A DNA stretch of 64,000 nt from Acetivibrio alkalicellulosi (GCA_008125075.1 VLTH01000003.1:220035-284034); one strand, 5' to 3'; numbered from the stretch's first letter, positions 42,988 to 52,432 are shown. Notes: a model not told the origin generated them from the sequence alone. Program-made: numbers and translations.

Positions 42988-43827
42988 ATGAAATCAGTAT
43001 TTGATGTTATAAAAAAGAGATATTCAGCTAGAAATTATAGTAGCAAAACTATAGAAAAAGATATGATCAAAAAACTCAAAGATTTCTTAGATCAAAACAG
43101 AAAAGGTCCACTTGGCAGTGAAGTTAGATTTGATATTATTGATGCAACAGATTACGAACATACTGAATTGAAAAAGTTTGGAGTATACGGATTAATAAAG
43201 GGACCTCGCGTTTTTATTGCTGGAGTGGTAAAAAGAAGCGAAATAGCCATGGAGGACTTTGGATACTGTATGGAAAAGAATATACTTTTTGCTACAGACA
43301 TTGGTTTTGGTACCTGCTGGCTAGGCGGCTCATTAAGTAGAAGTACCTTTGCTCAAAAAATGAATGTTTTAGAGGATGAACTTCTACCTGCCGTTACACC
43401 TATAGGATATACTGAAGAGAAAAAGACATTGAGGGAAAACTTTATTAGGATGATAGTTGGTGCAAAAAATAGAAAGAACCCTAAAGATCTGTTCTTAGAT
43501 AATTCAATCAATACACCACTTGACTTAGATTCATGTGGAAAATATTCTAAAGTACTTGAAGCAGTTAGGTTAGCTCCTTCAGCAACTAATAAGCAACCAT
43601 GGAGGATAATAAAGGATGCAGGCAATACATACCACTTATTTATGAAAGAGAATATTGCTTACAATAAAGCTTTGGGAGATATTAAAGTTCAAAATATTGA
43701 TATGGGTATTGCAATGTGCCATTTTGAACTTGTTGCTATTGAATTAGGATTAAGAGGTGCTTGGGAAATAAAGAATCCATCACTTGAGCCAGGAGATTTG
43801 AAATATATTGTTAGCTGGGTGGGGTAA
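42988..43827 (+). CDS. Nitroreductase-family protein (TM1586 type)
   Basis: A 279-residue flavoenzyme-fold protein. VIKKRYSARNYSSKTIEKDM at the N-terminus is the FMN-binding start of nitroreductases; LFATDIGFGTCWLGG is the second conserved segment; VRLAPSATNKQPWRII and GIAMCHFELVAIELGLRGAW complete the fold with a duplicated half, as in the TM1586 subgroup. The substrate is unknown; it probably reduces small electrophiles with NAD(P)H and FMN. ATG 42988 follows TTGGAGG. It is followed by a stretch of gene debris. Confidence 0.87.
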   Translation: MKSVFDVIKKRYSARNYSSKTIEKDMIKKLKDFLDQNRKGPLGSEVRFDIIDATDYEHTELKKFGVYGLIKGPRVFIAGVVKRSEIAMEDFGYCMEKNILFATDIGFGTCWLGGSLSRSTFAQKMNVLEDELLPAVTPIGYTEEKKTLRENFIRMIVGAKNRKNPKDLFLDNSINTPLDLDSCGKYSKVLEAVRLAPSATNKQPWRIIKDAGNTYHLFMKENIAYNKALGDIKVQNIDMGIAMCHFELVAIELGLRGAWEIKNPSLEPGDLKYIVSWVG

Positions 43828-44191
43828 AACAGAAAGATGCTTCATTTCGTGATATCTAAAATGATCTTTTTTCATAGTATTCATTAAGCTTATTATTACA
43901 GTAAGGAATAATCTAATTGATGTCATTTGTATTTACTTTCGAGATTCTCAAGGGTCATTTGCAATACCTGATGAAGATATAATTAGATTATCTGATGATC
44001 TCTCTGTTAATAACTATATAGGTGAATATGATTACATTTTTAACCCTGAAAATCCAAGGAAATTAAGTTTTTTAAACAATCTATATTCTGAAATTATTAT
44101 TAATATAGATATTTCAAGGAAAAAGTTTCGTATAATCTGGGCAAGATCGATACATAAAATCTACCATGTAGATCCTATTGGAGTGTATACA
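43828..44191. other. Gene-debris region after nitroreductase
   Basis: About 360 bases without an intact gene. It begins with a fragment of the helicase gene tail (43858-43924) and continues as the 3' part of an unidentified gene (43922-44197). Confidence 0.6.
43858..43924 (-). pseudogene. Duplicate 3' tail of the helicase gene
   Basis: Nearly identical to 47970-48036, the last codons of the helicase gene. Translated on the minus strand it reads CNNKLNEYYEKRSF against CNNKLTEYYEKRTF in the intact gene, with an in-frame stop where the intact gene has Trp. The two copies are in the same orientation and bracket 4.1 kb. Confidence 0.8.
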
Positions 44192-44197
44192 TTATAA
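43922..44197 (+). pseudogene. 3' fragment of an unidentified gene
   Basis: An open frame without any start codon encodes about 92 residues (FRDSQGSFAIPDEDIIRLSD near the beginning, HKIYHVDPIGVYTL at the end). Composition looks like real protein. It begins exactly where the helicase-tail copy ends, which suggests a recombination joint. No family recognised. Confidence 0.45.
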
Positions 44198-44536
44198 CGG
44201 AAACATAAGCAATCCTAACCCGAAAGAAAATAGATTTATAATAATTGATAAAAACAAAAGCTTTATTGAGTCTTTATTTAAAACATAAAAAAGTAGTTTC
44301 CACTCTATTAATACTACCATAAATTCAAGAATACTTACTATAATGAAATTTAAGTATCCTAAATTATTAATTATTAAAATAATTAAATTTAAACAAGGGT
44401 TTGTTATTACGTTTATCAAGGTTATTGTTAGCAAATATTTCCTAAGTCTGTAACCAAATATAAAACTTATAAAACATTCAATAAGTACTGTTAAAATTAA
44501 AGCAATTAAAAAATTAATCAGAATTTTTGTTATCAT
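44192..44536 (-). CDS. Small membrane protein, paralogue of 46244 C-terminal domain
   Basis: A 114-residue protein with four hydrophobic helices. Its pattern (IECFISFIFGYRLRKYLLTI, LINVITNPCLNL, LEFMVVLIEWKLLFYVL, INLFSFGLGLLMF) runs parallel to the C-terminal membrane region of the 46244-47122 protein (IEGFILILFGFKLKENWKVF, LITQVALTAIL, VELGIILFESILF, ANLASWGVGFFL). The start lies inside the end of the upstream gene (23-base overlap), so the two are co-translated. The function is unknown. Confidence 0.65.
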   Translation of the reverse strand: MITKILINFLIALILTVLIECFISFIFGYRLRKYLLTITLINVITNPCLNLIILIINNLGYLNFIIVSILEFMVVLIEWKLLFYVLNKDSIKLLFLSIIINLFSFGLGLLMFPL

Positions 44537-44768
44537 TTTTCTTTAAAGAACCTTTTTTTATTTTTTTGAGCAGATAAAATGAAATCACAATGATAACTGC
44601 AACAACAAAAACTAATAAAACTATTACTGGTTTGGTTATAGGCTCATGTATAGTAGGATCATGTATAGTAGGCTCAAATACTAAATCAGCATTTACAACT
44701 TGTGTATTTACAACTTTCATAAATAATAATGCAGCTACACATAACAAATATAATTTTTTTTTCTTCAT
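44514..44768 (-). CDS. Small secreted/anchored protein partnered with membrane paralogue
   Basis: An 84-residue protein with a signal-like helix (5-27), a short extracellular segment with three EPTIHDPTIHEP-type repeats, a second helix (48-68) and a Lys/Asn-rich cytoplasmic tail. ATG 44768 follows AAAGGAG. It overlaps the next gene by 23 bases. In the 46244 homologue an exported domain and the membrane domain are one protein, so these two genes may be a split version. Confidence 0.6.
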   Translation of the reverse strand: MKKKKLYLLCVAALLFMKVVNTQVVNADLVFEPTIHDPTIHEPITKPVIVLLVFVVAVIIVISFYLLKKIKKGSLKKNDNKNSD

Positions 44769-44800
44769 AACTAAAACTCCTTTTAAATAGTATTTAACAT

Positions 44801-45901
44801 CTATTCTTTAGTATAAATAGCCTTACTGATAAGTGGTATTTTAGAAAAATAAAGTTTAAATCCAAAGTATAAAATACTAGCAGATGTTAAAACTAGTATA
44901 AAATACATGTACTCGTTTTTGAAAAATAAATCTATTTTAAACAAAACTGGTAAAAATCCTACTATAAGTGCAAGAGTTGTAAGTCCAAAAGCAAATCCTG
45001 TTCTTCCGGGTAGCATGTTTGATATAACAGCAAGAGTAACAGGCATTGACATATTAAACATAAACAAAGCAATAAGTGACAATACAGAGTAGTTATAACC
45101 AAATGAAAGCAAAGGTGCAGATACGAGAAGACCAAACATTGTGACTTTCATCCAACCGAATTTATCAGCAAAAATACCGCCTAATGCTTTGCCTGATGCT
45201 ACACATAATGTTAAACTAAGAAGTAAAAAAAGTTACCTTTCCAAGGAAAGTCAATTATTAAACCCATAAACGCTCTAATCGAAATTGATAAAAGAAATAA
45301 TATAATAATTATTTCATAATTAGAAATGTTCATGTTTGTTTTTTGACTATAATTGATGGTGGGAGATTTTTAATATAATTGTAACCGAAATGGCTAAAAG
45401 AACTATAAATATCCAGGGCAAAAAAAATCCATTTCTTGAAAGTTGAGCACCTATAAAAAGACCAATAGCACCGGGAGCTACATAAATACCAGGGAAGGAT
45501 GCTTTTTCTAAGTTTAAGTTTAAACACACAACGCCTCCTCCAACATGAAACAAGGCATTTCCTATACCTATAAAACATATTGCAATAAAAGGAATTGATA
45601 CTGATATTATTCCAATTGCTGTTAGTATACACCCCAAAGCTGCAAAAATACGAGGATTTTTCAATTTATCTAAAATATATCCCAAAGGTGCTTGGAAAGC
45701 AAAGGCCAAAACATTATACAATACAATCAAAGTAAGCATATAGCTAGGATTTAACTGATTTAGTTTAACAAAATAAAAAATTACAGCCGCACAAGATGCA
45801 TCAACTAGAGCATGAATTATGCTGTAGGCAGTAAGATTAATTGCTTTATTGATCTTTGAAAGTTTTTGAACGCACATAGTAAGTTCGACTGCCATATTCA
45901 T
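44801..45901 (-). pseudogene. Frameshifted MFS transporter
   Basis: The 5' part starts at ATG 45901 (MNMAVELTMC, with GGAGGTG upstream) and runs about 180 residues through SLC-like helices and a GNALFHVGGGVVCL segment, then stops at TAG near 45347. The second half continues in other frames (NISNYEIIIILFLLSISIRA; then a one-base slip in a T-run near 45231; then GKALGGIFADKFGWMKVTMF). Joined, it is a major-facilitator protein of the Fsr-like type with about 12 helices. At least two frame changes mean it is inactive unless the sequence is wrong. Confidence 0.8.
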
Positions 45902-46243
45902 TAGCACCTCCATATATAAAAAATAAATATATTTATTAAGCATATTATAACAATAGATTTTATATATTTCAATTATAACTTATGGGGGCTTATGGAGGAT
46001 GCATATAATAAAAGTGTTAATAGCTACTTATTACAAAATGAAAGTAGGAGCTAATTCAGCTAGAAGAATCACAAACCATATTCTTGACGCTATTTAAAAA
46101 GTATCTGGTTTTCCTGAAAGGGGAATGGTTACACCTGTCAAGATGATTGCCTGTTAGTATATTAGTATATTCATAAGCTTTGCTATATATTAATAGTATG
46201 ATAAAATAATAGTAAGATTAGTTTAGCTAAAGGGGTTTTTATA

Positions 46244-47122
46244 ATGAAAAATATAATGGCAGTTATTATGATTACATTAACTGTGTTTTTGTTTTTTAAT
46301 ACAGCTTATGCAGATATGGGACCAAAAGATGAGTTGAAAGTATATGTGGAAAATTCACCAGATGAATTATATTACTTAGATTTACTTACACAAGATACAA
46401 GGGAATATGATAATTTTATAAGAGATGAAAAACGTGAATCTTTTAATCAAGAGATGCTAGATTTACTATACAGCCATGAAGATGAGGGATGGAAACCAGC
46501 CTTTGTTGAAGGAACAGGAGTTCCTATGTGGGGGAACCTTATAGGTGAGCAAAAGGGAGATAAAATGCTGCATACATTTGGATATGTAGGTGTACCTGAT
46601 ACTTACCGCATTATAATTGTCACAGAGAGTGGAGAAGTATCAGTATCTGATGTATATACACGAAAAGCAATGCAAAGCAGTATAACTTATGATTATACTA
46701 CTGGAGATGTAACTGAACCTATCGTTTGGATAAGTTACATAATACAGTTTCTTACAACATGCATACCAACTCTTATAATTGAAGGATTTATATTAATTTT
46801 ATTTGGATTTAAACTCAAAGAAAATTGGAAAGTTTTCTTAACTGTAAATTTGATTACGCAGGTGGCATTAACAGCTATTTTAGGCACCACTTTAATAAAA
46901 TCTGGGCCTATAACTGCTTATATTATCCAATTTCCTGTTGAATTAGGAATTATATTATTTGAATCTATATTGTTTGCTAGATTTCTTAAAGGAAAAAGTA
47001 AAAGCCGAAGATATGTATATGGTTTGGTTGCAAACCTTGCCAGCTGGGGTGTGGGATTTTTCTTAATTAGTTATCAGTATCAGCTTTTATTAATGCTATT
47101 ACAAGCGAACCAGAACTATTAA
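46244..47122 (+). CDS. Exported membrane protein of unknown family
   Basis: A 292-residue protein with a signal peptide (1-23, ending AYADMGPK), an extracellular domain of about 145 residues (starts DELKVYVENSPDELYYLDLL; Trp-rich QEMLDLLYSHEDEGWKPAFV), then four or five membrane helices from about 160. I do not know the family. A 60-base stretch at 47808-47873 is a remnant of a paralogue, and 44192-44768 encodes related pieces, so this is a locally expanded family. ATG 46244 follows AAAGGGG. Confidence 0.7.
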   Translation: MKNIMAVIMITLTVFLFFNTAYADMGPKDELKVYVENSPDELYYLDLLTQDTREYDNFIRDEKRESFNQEMLDLLYSHEDEGWKPAFVEGTGVPMWGNLIGEQKGDKMLHTFGYVGVPDTYRIIIVTESGEVSVSDVYTRKAMQSSITYDYTTGDVTEPIVWISYIIQFLTTCIPTLIIEGFILILFGFKLKENWKVFLTVNLITQVALTAILGTTLIKSGPITAYIIQFPVELGIILFESILFARFLKGKSKSRRYVYGLVANLASWGVGFFLISYQYQLLLMLLQANQNY

Positions 47123-47241
47123 TACAAAGCTTTTTAGTTGAATGATTATTATAAGTATGTAGATTATTATAACTAATTATGGTATTGTGTATATAAGAAT
47201 TAGATATAAGCTTTTATTAATTCGTTTAAGGAAGGGTATTA

Positions 47242-47706
47242 ATGAAGAAAAAAGCATGTGCTGTTTTTAATATAATTGCACTATTGATATCATTAATAAT
47301 ACGGTTATTTATAATTAGTTACTTTGGAAGGTTTTTAATTCAAGCCATTTGCGTGAATTATCTTCAAGATATGACAGCTGAGGTATTGGCAGAAGATAGG
47401 GATTTTCGTTTTAATAGAGACGGAAGGATAAAATATAGACATTTATCTGATCAATTAAAAGAATATGTTACAAAAGAAGAGTTTAATAGTATTAAGACAT
47501 GGTATGATGCATATAATGTATTTGTAGAAGGTGTAGATGAAACACATTCTTACTTTTCTGAGGGTTATAAATCCAGTCGTGCAAGTTGGAGATTTCCAGG
47601 AATGCGAGTTAATTTTGTAGATACCTTTTGGGGGATGAAAATTGACTATATATACATAGACCCCAGTTATGTAGATTTATTGAATAATTTAAACGAAGAT
47701 GAATAA
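47242..47706 (+). CDS. Membrane-anchored protein of unknown function
   Basis: A 154-residue protein with one N-terminal helix (about 8-30) and an extracellular domain of about 120 residues containing TWYDAYNVFVEGVDETHSYF and WRFPGMRVNFVDTFWGMKID. No family recognised. ATG 47242 follows AAGGAAGGG. It lies between the 46244 gene and a remnant of that gene, so it may belong to the same expanded locus. Confidence 0.6.
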   Translation: MKKKACAVFNIIALLISLIIRLFIISYFGRFLIQAICVNYLQDMTAEVLAEDRDFRFNRDGRIKYRHLSDQLKEYVTKEEFNSIKTWYDAYNVFVEGVDETHSYFSEGYKSSRASWRFPGMRVNFVDTFWGMKIDYIYIDPSYVDLLNNLNEDE

Positions 47707-47807
47707 GACTCATATCCCAGTTTTTTAAATTTTATGTATGATTTAAGTGAAAATAATAAGTGAACTCGTTTAGCTAAAGCTAAACATCGAGGCTTCAGGT
47801 GGAGACT

Positions 47808-47873
47808 TAGAATCAGGAGATGCTAAATTTACTTTACAGTTATAAAGATGAGGGATGGAAACCAGCCTTTAAA
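47808..47873 (+). pseudogene. Remnant of a 46244-type gene
   Basis: Encodes QEMLNLLYSYKDEGWKPAF, matching QEMLDLLYSHEDEGWKPAF of the intact gene at 46244. Bases AGATGAGGGATGGAAACCAG and flanks are identical. Nothing else of the gene survives. Confidence 0.75.
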
Positions 47874-47965
47874 AATCATGCCAAACAAAAAAGTATATAT
47901 ATACTCTGATATTGATAGATTAAGTCTAGCGTTAAAGCTTATATTTAAAATAAAGGAAAATAACA

Positions 47966-50227
47966 CTAAAATGTTCTTTTTTCATAGTATTCAGTAAGCT
48001 TATTATTGCAGTGAGAGATAATCCAATTAATGTCCTCTTTAGTTAGTTTTTTAAAAATATATCTATTAAACTCAATGTATTCAATTTCCTTACATCTATC
48101 CATGAAACGCATATCTTGAAACCGCTTGAAGGGATTTGAAAATATATTGCGTTCAACATCTTTTCTTGTGAAATTATCTTTACAATATATACTGCTTTTC
48201 TTTTCTGCAACAAGTCCTTTTTCTTTTCGCTCGTTATAAAAGTCAATAAAATAATCAACAATATCTTCAACCCTGACTTTCCCGTTAGAATCCACATGAT
48301 CAAACATTGCCTTTAGTAAAACAGGTTTATATGAATAAGACATATCCATTGTTTTAATCATACTTATGAACTTTTCTTTCATATTTGCAGCAGTGATTAA
48401 GTCCCAGCCATATTCTTTTGAATATTTTTGTATAGTTTCTTGATAGAAATATTTAAAGCTTTTATTGTTTCCTAAAGGTACCTCCATATCAGGTTCGATC
48501 TTTCCTTCTTTTATATATCTATTAATTGTTTCAGATTGAACATCAACCATTCGGACAAACTCAAGTTGGGATATCATATCTTTTGCTTTATCATGCCAAT
48601 TAAATAAATCAATTAATTCATAATCAATAACATCAATTGGAAAGTCCAGATATACTGATGGCTTTTCACCTCTTCTAAATAAATCCTTGTCAAACTTTTT
48701 CTTTTTATCTGAAGCTAATACATATTCACCAGGACAATATTCATTAATATTAAAAACTCTATGTAAAGAGTAAGGCATATTAAAAAGTCCTGCATTGTCT
48801 ATAAAATCAAATACCATAACATATTCTTTATTAGGAGCCTTACGCATTCCTCTTCCCAACTGTTGAAGGTAAAGAGTTTTTGACATAGTGGGTCTTGCCA
48901 TAAATAATACTTCTGTTGATGGGCTATCCCAGCCTTCATTTAAGAGGTCGCAGGCACAAATCACTTTTATATTACCTTTTTCGTATTTAGCCAAAATATC
49001 TTTTCTGTTTTTTGATTTTAGAGAACCTGAAACTGCTTCAGATTCAATTCCGTTTTCTTTAAAAAGTGTTGCGATTTCCTGGGCGTGACTGACGGAAGCA
49101 CAAAAAACAACAGTTTTTTTATCTTTAACATATGTAATATAAGTATTGACTACTATATAGTTTCTTTCAGGAAGAAATAGTTTGCTTTCTAAGTCTTGGG
49201 AATTATACTTAATACCATTAATTCTTACACTAGAAAGATCAACATTAGTTTTTACTCTTATACATCTAACAGGTACAAGTTCATCAATTTCAACAGCAGT
49301 TTTTAAATCAAGTTTGTGAGCAACGTTTTTGAAGTATTCAAATAAATCTTCACCGTCAGTTCTTTCGGGTGTGGCAGTTAGACCTAGAGTAAATTTTGGT
49401 TTGAAATAGTTTAATATTTTTTTATAAGTATTTGCTGCGCTGTGATGACACTCATCAATAATTAAATAACCAAATTCGTCAGGCTTAAACTCATCAAGGT
49501 TTTGAGTTACACTTTGTATACTACCACATAGAACAAAAGAGTTTTTTTCTTTTTCATCTCCTAAGTAAACTCCTGTTGATACTTCAGGCCATATTTCTTT
49601 AAAAGTTTCTTTAGCTTGACTTATTAATTCTTTTGTATGGGCTATAAATAAGGTTCTTTTACCAAGTTTTTTTGCATCACTTGCAGCTGTTACTGTTTTA
49701 CCAGTACCTGTTGCATGGTAAAGTAGAGCAATACTTTCACTATTGTTTCGCATGTTTTGAAGATTTTCAAGAGCAGATGACTGATGTTTTTTTAATTCAA
49801 AAAACTTTCCTTTTTGCTTAGGGAGATAATCTTCTAGTGCTCGGAATAGGGGAGTTTGCCCTAAAAATTCTAACAACTGATCTTTAACTTTTTCAGGCTG
49901 ATCTTTTAATTGATTGTAAACCCATCTGTATACTTTCCAATTATTAAAAACAAGACTATTTTGTTTTAATAGATCATCATAGTATTTATCATTTGAAACT
50001 TTTTTAGGGTTATGGTATGTTTCACCGTCAATTTCAATTGCAATTTTAATATTTTCAGCTTCTAGTGCAAAATCTATAAAACGATGATTTCCGTAAATAT
50101 CAACAAAAGGATACTGAGGAGATAGATATTGAGATTTATCGGCACCAAAAGTGTCACAGAATAGTTCCATAAAAACGTCTTCAGCATAGCTTCCAAGTTT
50201 ACCAGTTTCCTTAATTCTGTTTCCCAT
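47966..50227 (-). CDS. Superfamily 2 helicase with N-terminal PD-(D/E)XK nuclease-like domain
   Basis: A 753-residue protein. Residues 1-125 resemble an endonuclease of the DUF559/Vsr-like group: PFVDIYGNHRFIDFALEAEN supplies Asp and IAIEIDGETYH supplies E-x-D. The SF2 helicase follows: Walker A YHATGTGKTVTA (I), IIDECHHSAA (II), GLTATPERTDG (III), CDLLNEGWDSP (V) and QQLGRGMRKAP (VI). The C-terminal 230 residues are unassigned. It is most like type III restriction Res-type and SSL2-like helicases, with no methyltransferase nearby. It follows a MazG-like gene by 14 bases as one operon. A role in phage defence or DNA repair is inference. Confidence 0.85.
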   Translation of the reverse strand: MGNRIKETGKLGSYAEDVFMELFCDTFGADKSQYLSPQYPFVDIYGNHRFIDFALEAENIKIAIEIDGETYHNPKKVSNDKYYDDLLKQNSLVFNNWKVYRWVYNQLKDQPEKVKDQLLEFLGQTPLFRALEDYLPKQKGKFFELKKHQSSALENLQNMRNNSESIALLYHATGTGKTVTAASDAKKLGKRTLFIAHTKELISQAKETFKEIWPEVSTGVYLGDEKEKNSFVLCGSIQSVTQNLDEFKPDEFGYLIIDECHHSAANTYKKILNYFKPKFTLGLTATPERTDGEDLFEYFKNVAHKLDLKTAVEIDELVPVRCIRVKTNVDLSSVRINGIKYNSQDLESKLFLPERNYIVVNTYITYVKDKKTVVFCASVSHAQEIATLFKENGIESEAVSGSLKSKNRKDILAKYEKGNIKVICACDLLNEGWDSPSTEVLFMARPTMSKTLYLQQLGRGMRKAPNKEYVMVFDFIDNAGLFNMPYSLHRVFNINEYCPGEYVLASDKKKKFDKDLFRRGEKPSVYLDFPIDVIDYELIDLFNWHDKAKDMISQLEFVRMVDVQSETINRYIKEGKIEPDMEVPLGNNKSFKYFYQETIQKYSKEYGWDLITAANMKEKFISMIKTMDMSYSYKPVLLKAMFDHVDSNGKVRVEDIVDYFIDFYNERKEKGLVAEKKSSIYCKDNFTRKDVERNIFSNPFKRFQDMRFMDRCKEIEYIEFNRYIFKKLTKEDINWIISHCNNKLTEYYEKRTF

Positions 50228-50241
50228 ACTTAAAAAGCCCC

Positions 50242-50562
50242 CTAATTTTCAATAACTTCTTTTAACAATAGTCTTTTTTTAAAAGCACCTCTTTTATCGG
50301 TTTTGTCCGATCGTATATTTTCAAAATCTTTAATAGATACACCTTTGAATTCTATAATAGCATATAATACTTCTATGATATCAGCAATTTCTTCAATATC
50401 TTCACTGTTTTCAAATTCTTCAAGTTCTTCTTTTAACTTTGATTTTAAAAAGTTAATATAATCATATTCATTAAGTGTTTCAACTATAGCTTTTTTTCCA
50501 CTTTGCTCTATTATTTCAGGAATTCTGTCCCTTATTAGTTTATTATATTTTATTGATTTCAT
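50242..50562 (-). CDS. MazG-like nucleotide pyrophosphohydrolase, intact copy
   Basis: A 106-residue helical protein starting MKSIKYNKLIRDRIPEIIEQ, the typical start of small phosphoribosyl-ATP-pyrophosphohydrolase/MazG-like proteins that hydrolyse nucleoside triphosphates to monophosphates and PPi. Metal ligands are in place: EELEE (EExxE) near residue 45 and EIAD (ExxD) near 60. ATG 50562 is chosen for GGAGG eight bases upstream. The helicase starts 14 bases after its stop. A degenerate paralogue lies at 52559. Confidence 0.83.
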   Translation of the reverse strand: MKSIKYNKLIRDRIPEIIEQSGKKAIVETLNEYDYINFLKSKLKEELEEFENSEDIEEIADIIEVLYAIIEFKGVSIKDFENIRSDKTDKRGAFKKRLLLKEVIEN

Positions 50563-51022
50563 CAATAATTCCTCCACTTTAGATAATATTTACTAGATTT
50601 AAGCATAACATAATGAGTATTTGTTAGAAAGTAGTTTTCAGTTTAATTAATTAATTAATTGACTTTTCTTTATCACATTCTAATTTTTTTATCTAAAGGG
50701 TAATAAATTTTGTACTACACCAAATTTGAAAAAATTTATAAATAGTGCTGCGTTTATTGAGCATTTTAAAGATGTTATTGATTATAGAGTTAGGAAATTT
50801 ATAAAGAAAGGCTAAATGAACATAATGATTTCTAATTTAAAGAGGGAATGTTTTTGGAAATATTTATACAGGTGCAAATAAATTAAACGAAAAGATACGC
50901 AAATGATCTTTAAACACATTTTCCAAACTTCAATAATATAGTCAAGACTATTATAGTTTAAAATATAATAGTCTTGACTATATTATTTTGAATTGATATT
51001 ATTGAGTTAGGCGGTGATTAGT
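50563..51022. other. Intergenic region between MazG-like and AAA ATPase genes
   Basis: About 460 bases between divergent genes. It holds a start-less open stretch at about 50695-50815 (…SAAFIEHFKDVIDYRVRKFI, a possible gene remnant) and the 24-base palindrome and promoter at 50932-51002. Confidence 0.5.
50932..51002 (+). promoter_or_regulatory. Promoter with 24-bp perfect palindrome
   Basis: Bases 50932-50955 are the exact reverse complement of 50964-50987 (core ATAGTCAAGACTATTATA), with an eight-base loop. TTGACT at 50974-50979 inside the right arm and TATTAT at 50997-51002 form a -35/-10 pair with a 17-base spacer. The ATPase start is 20 bases beyond. A repressor bound here would block the promoter. 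Confidence 0.65.
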
Positions 51023-52432
51023 ATGTTTATAGGAAGGAAAGAAGAGCTTGACTTTCTTGAAGAAAAATATAAGAGTAGTAAATCAGAATTTATAGTTTTA
51101 TATGGACGAAGAAGGATAGGAAAAACATATCTAACACAAGAATTTATAAAAAATAAACCACATATTTTCTATTCAGCAGTTCAAGTAACAGATAGTGTTC
51201 AGCTAACTAAAATTTCCACTATAGTACAGCAGTATTTTAATAAAGACATTTATAGTGAAAGGTTTGCAGATTGGGAAGCTATATTTAAATTTATAATTGA
51301 CAACACAAATAATACAGAAAAACTCATTATTGTTTTAGATGAATTTCCATATATGGTTCAGGGAAATAAAAGCATACCATCAATTATGCAAAAACTTTGG
51401 GATCATTATTTTTCTAAGCTTAAAATAATGCTAATAATATGTGGCTCGTCAATGAGTTTTATGGAAAAGAAAGTTTTAAGTGAAAAAAATCCTCTTTACG
51501 GAAGAACAACTGGGGTCTTAAAAATTCAAGAGTTGGATTTTGAATCTTCTAGAGGTTTTATGGGAGAAGGAAACTTAGAAGAGCACATAAACTACTATAG
51601 TATTTTTAGTGGTGTACCATACTATTTGAGTATGATTAATCCAGAAGATAGCTTTGAAAACAATATAAAGAAGAATATTTTAAGCAATAGATCGGTTTTA
51701 TTTAATGAGGCAGAGTTTTTATTAAAACAGGAATTAAGAGAAGTGAGTCAATATAATGCTATTATTGAATCAATAGCATTAGGAAATACAAAAATTAATG
51801 ATATATATCAAAAAACGGGAATTGAAAAAACAAAGATTCCATTTTATATTGGAAATTTAATTGAATTAGGAATTATAAAAAAAGAATATGCTGTTACTAT
51901 AAAAACTAAAGAACAAATCAAGTCAAGAATGGGTATCTATAAAATAGATAATAGTTATTTTAGATTTTACTATGCATTTGTTTATCCTTATATATCAGAG
52001 TTATTAGAAGGTGGATCAGATATTATTTATGAACAGGTTATACAAGAAAGGCTTTCTATGTTTGTTTCAAGTGAATTTGAGAACATTGCTATAAGTAAAT
52101 TAAGAGAATTGGGTAAAAATAAATTATTACCAATTCGTCCTGTTAAAATTGGTAGGTGGTGGCATAAGGATAATGAAATTGATATTGTTGCTCATGATAT
52201 AAATAATAATTATATATTTGGTGAGTGTAAGTGGAAAAAGGAAAAGACCAACTTAAATACAATAGACCAACTTAAATTAAAAAGTACCAATATTGGTGAG
52301 AAAATCAATAGTTTATCGTATGTACTTTTTTCAAAATCAGGATTTACAGAAGAACTATTAAAATATGCATTCAGCCATAATGAAATTATGTTAATAGATT
52401 ATTCTAAAAATAAACCTGAAATCATCTTATAA
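51023..52432 (+). CDS. AAA ATPase of archaeal type with C-terminal DUF234 nuclease-like domain
   Basis: A 469-residue protein. MFIGRKEELDFLEEKYKSSK and the P-loop YGRRRIGKTYLTQEFI begin an archaeal-type (STAND-related) ATPase; Walker B is IIVLDEFPYMV; the sensor segment is LIICGSSMSFMEKKV. A winged helix lies near residues 240-290. The C-terminal DUF234 region has a PD-(D/E)XK-like pattern: DNEIDIVAHD then IFGECKWKKEK (D...ExK). Such proteins are common in archaea and clostridia; their role is unknown, though defence or toxin functions are suspected. ATG 51023 follows AGGCGG. Confidence 0.85.
   Translation: MFIGRKEELDFLEEKYKSSKSEFIVLYGRRRIGKTYLTQEFIKNKPHIFYSAVQVTDSVQLTKISTIVQQYFNKDIYSERFADWEAIFKFIIDNTNNTEKLIIVLDEFPYMVQGNKSIPSIMQKLWDHYFSKLKIMLIICGSSMSFMEKKVLSEKNPLYGRTTGVLKIQELDFESSRGFMGEGNLEEHINYYSIFSGVPYYLSMINPEDSFENNIKKNILSNRSVLFNEAEFLLKQELREVSQYNAIIESIALGNTKINDIYQKTGIEKTKIPFYIGNLIELGIIKKEYAVTIKTKEQIKSRMGIYKIDNSYFRFYYAFVYPYISELLEGGSDIIYEQVIQERLSMFVSSEFENIAISKLRELGKNKLLPIRPVKIGRWWHKDNEIDIVAHDINNNYIFGECKWKKEKTNLNTIDQLKLKSTNIGEKINSLSYVLFSKSGFTEELLKYAFSHNEIMLIDYSKNKPEIIL

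Noticed and set aside
45990-46160. Short open frame starting near 45999 (MHIIKVLIATYYKMKVGANS)
   Set aside because: Broken after about 30 codons, no recognisable family; too little evidence to call even a pseudogene.
47966-50227. Type III restriction enzyme
   Set aside because: No Mod methyltransferase is present, and the nuclease-like domain is N-terminal rather than C-terminal.
50695-50815. Start-less frame ending IDYRVRKFIKKG
   Set aside because: About 40 codons without start or family match; mentioned only as possible debris.
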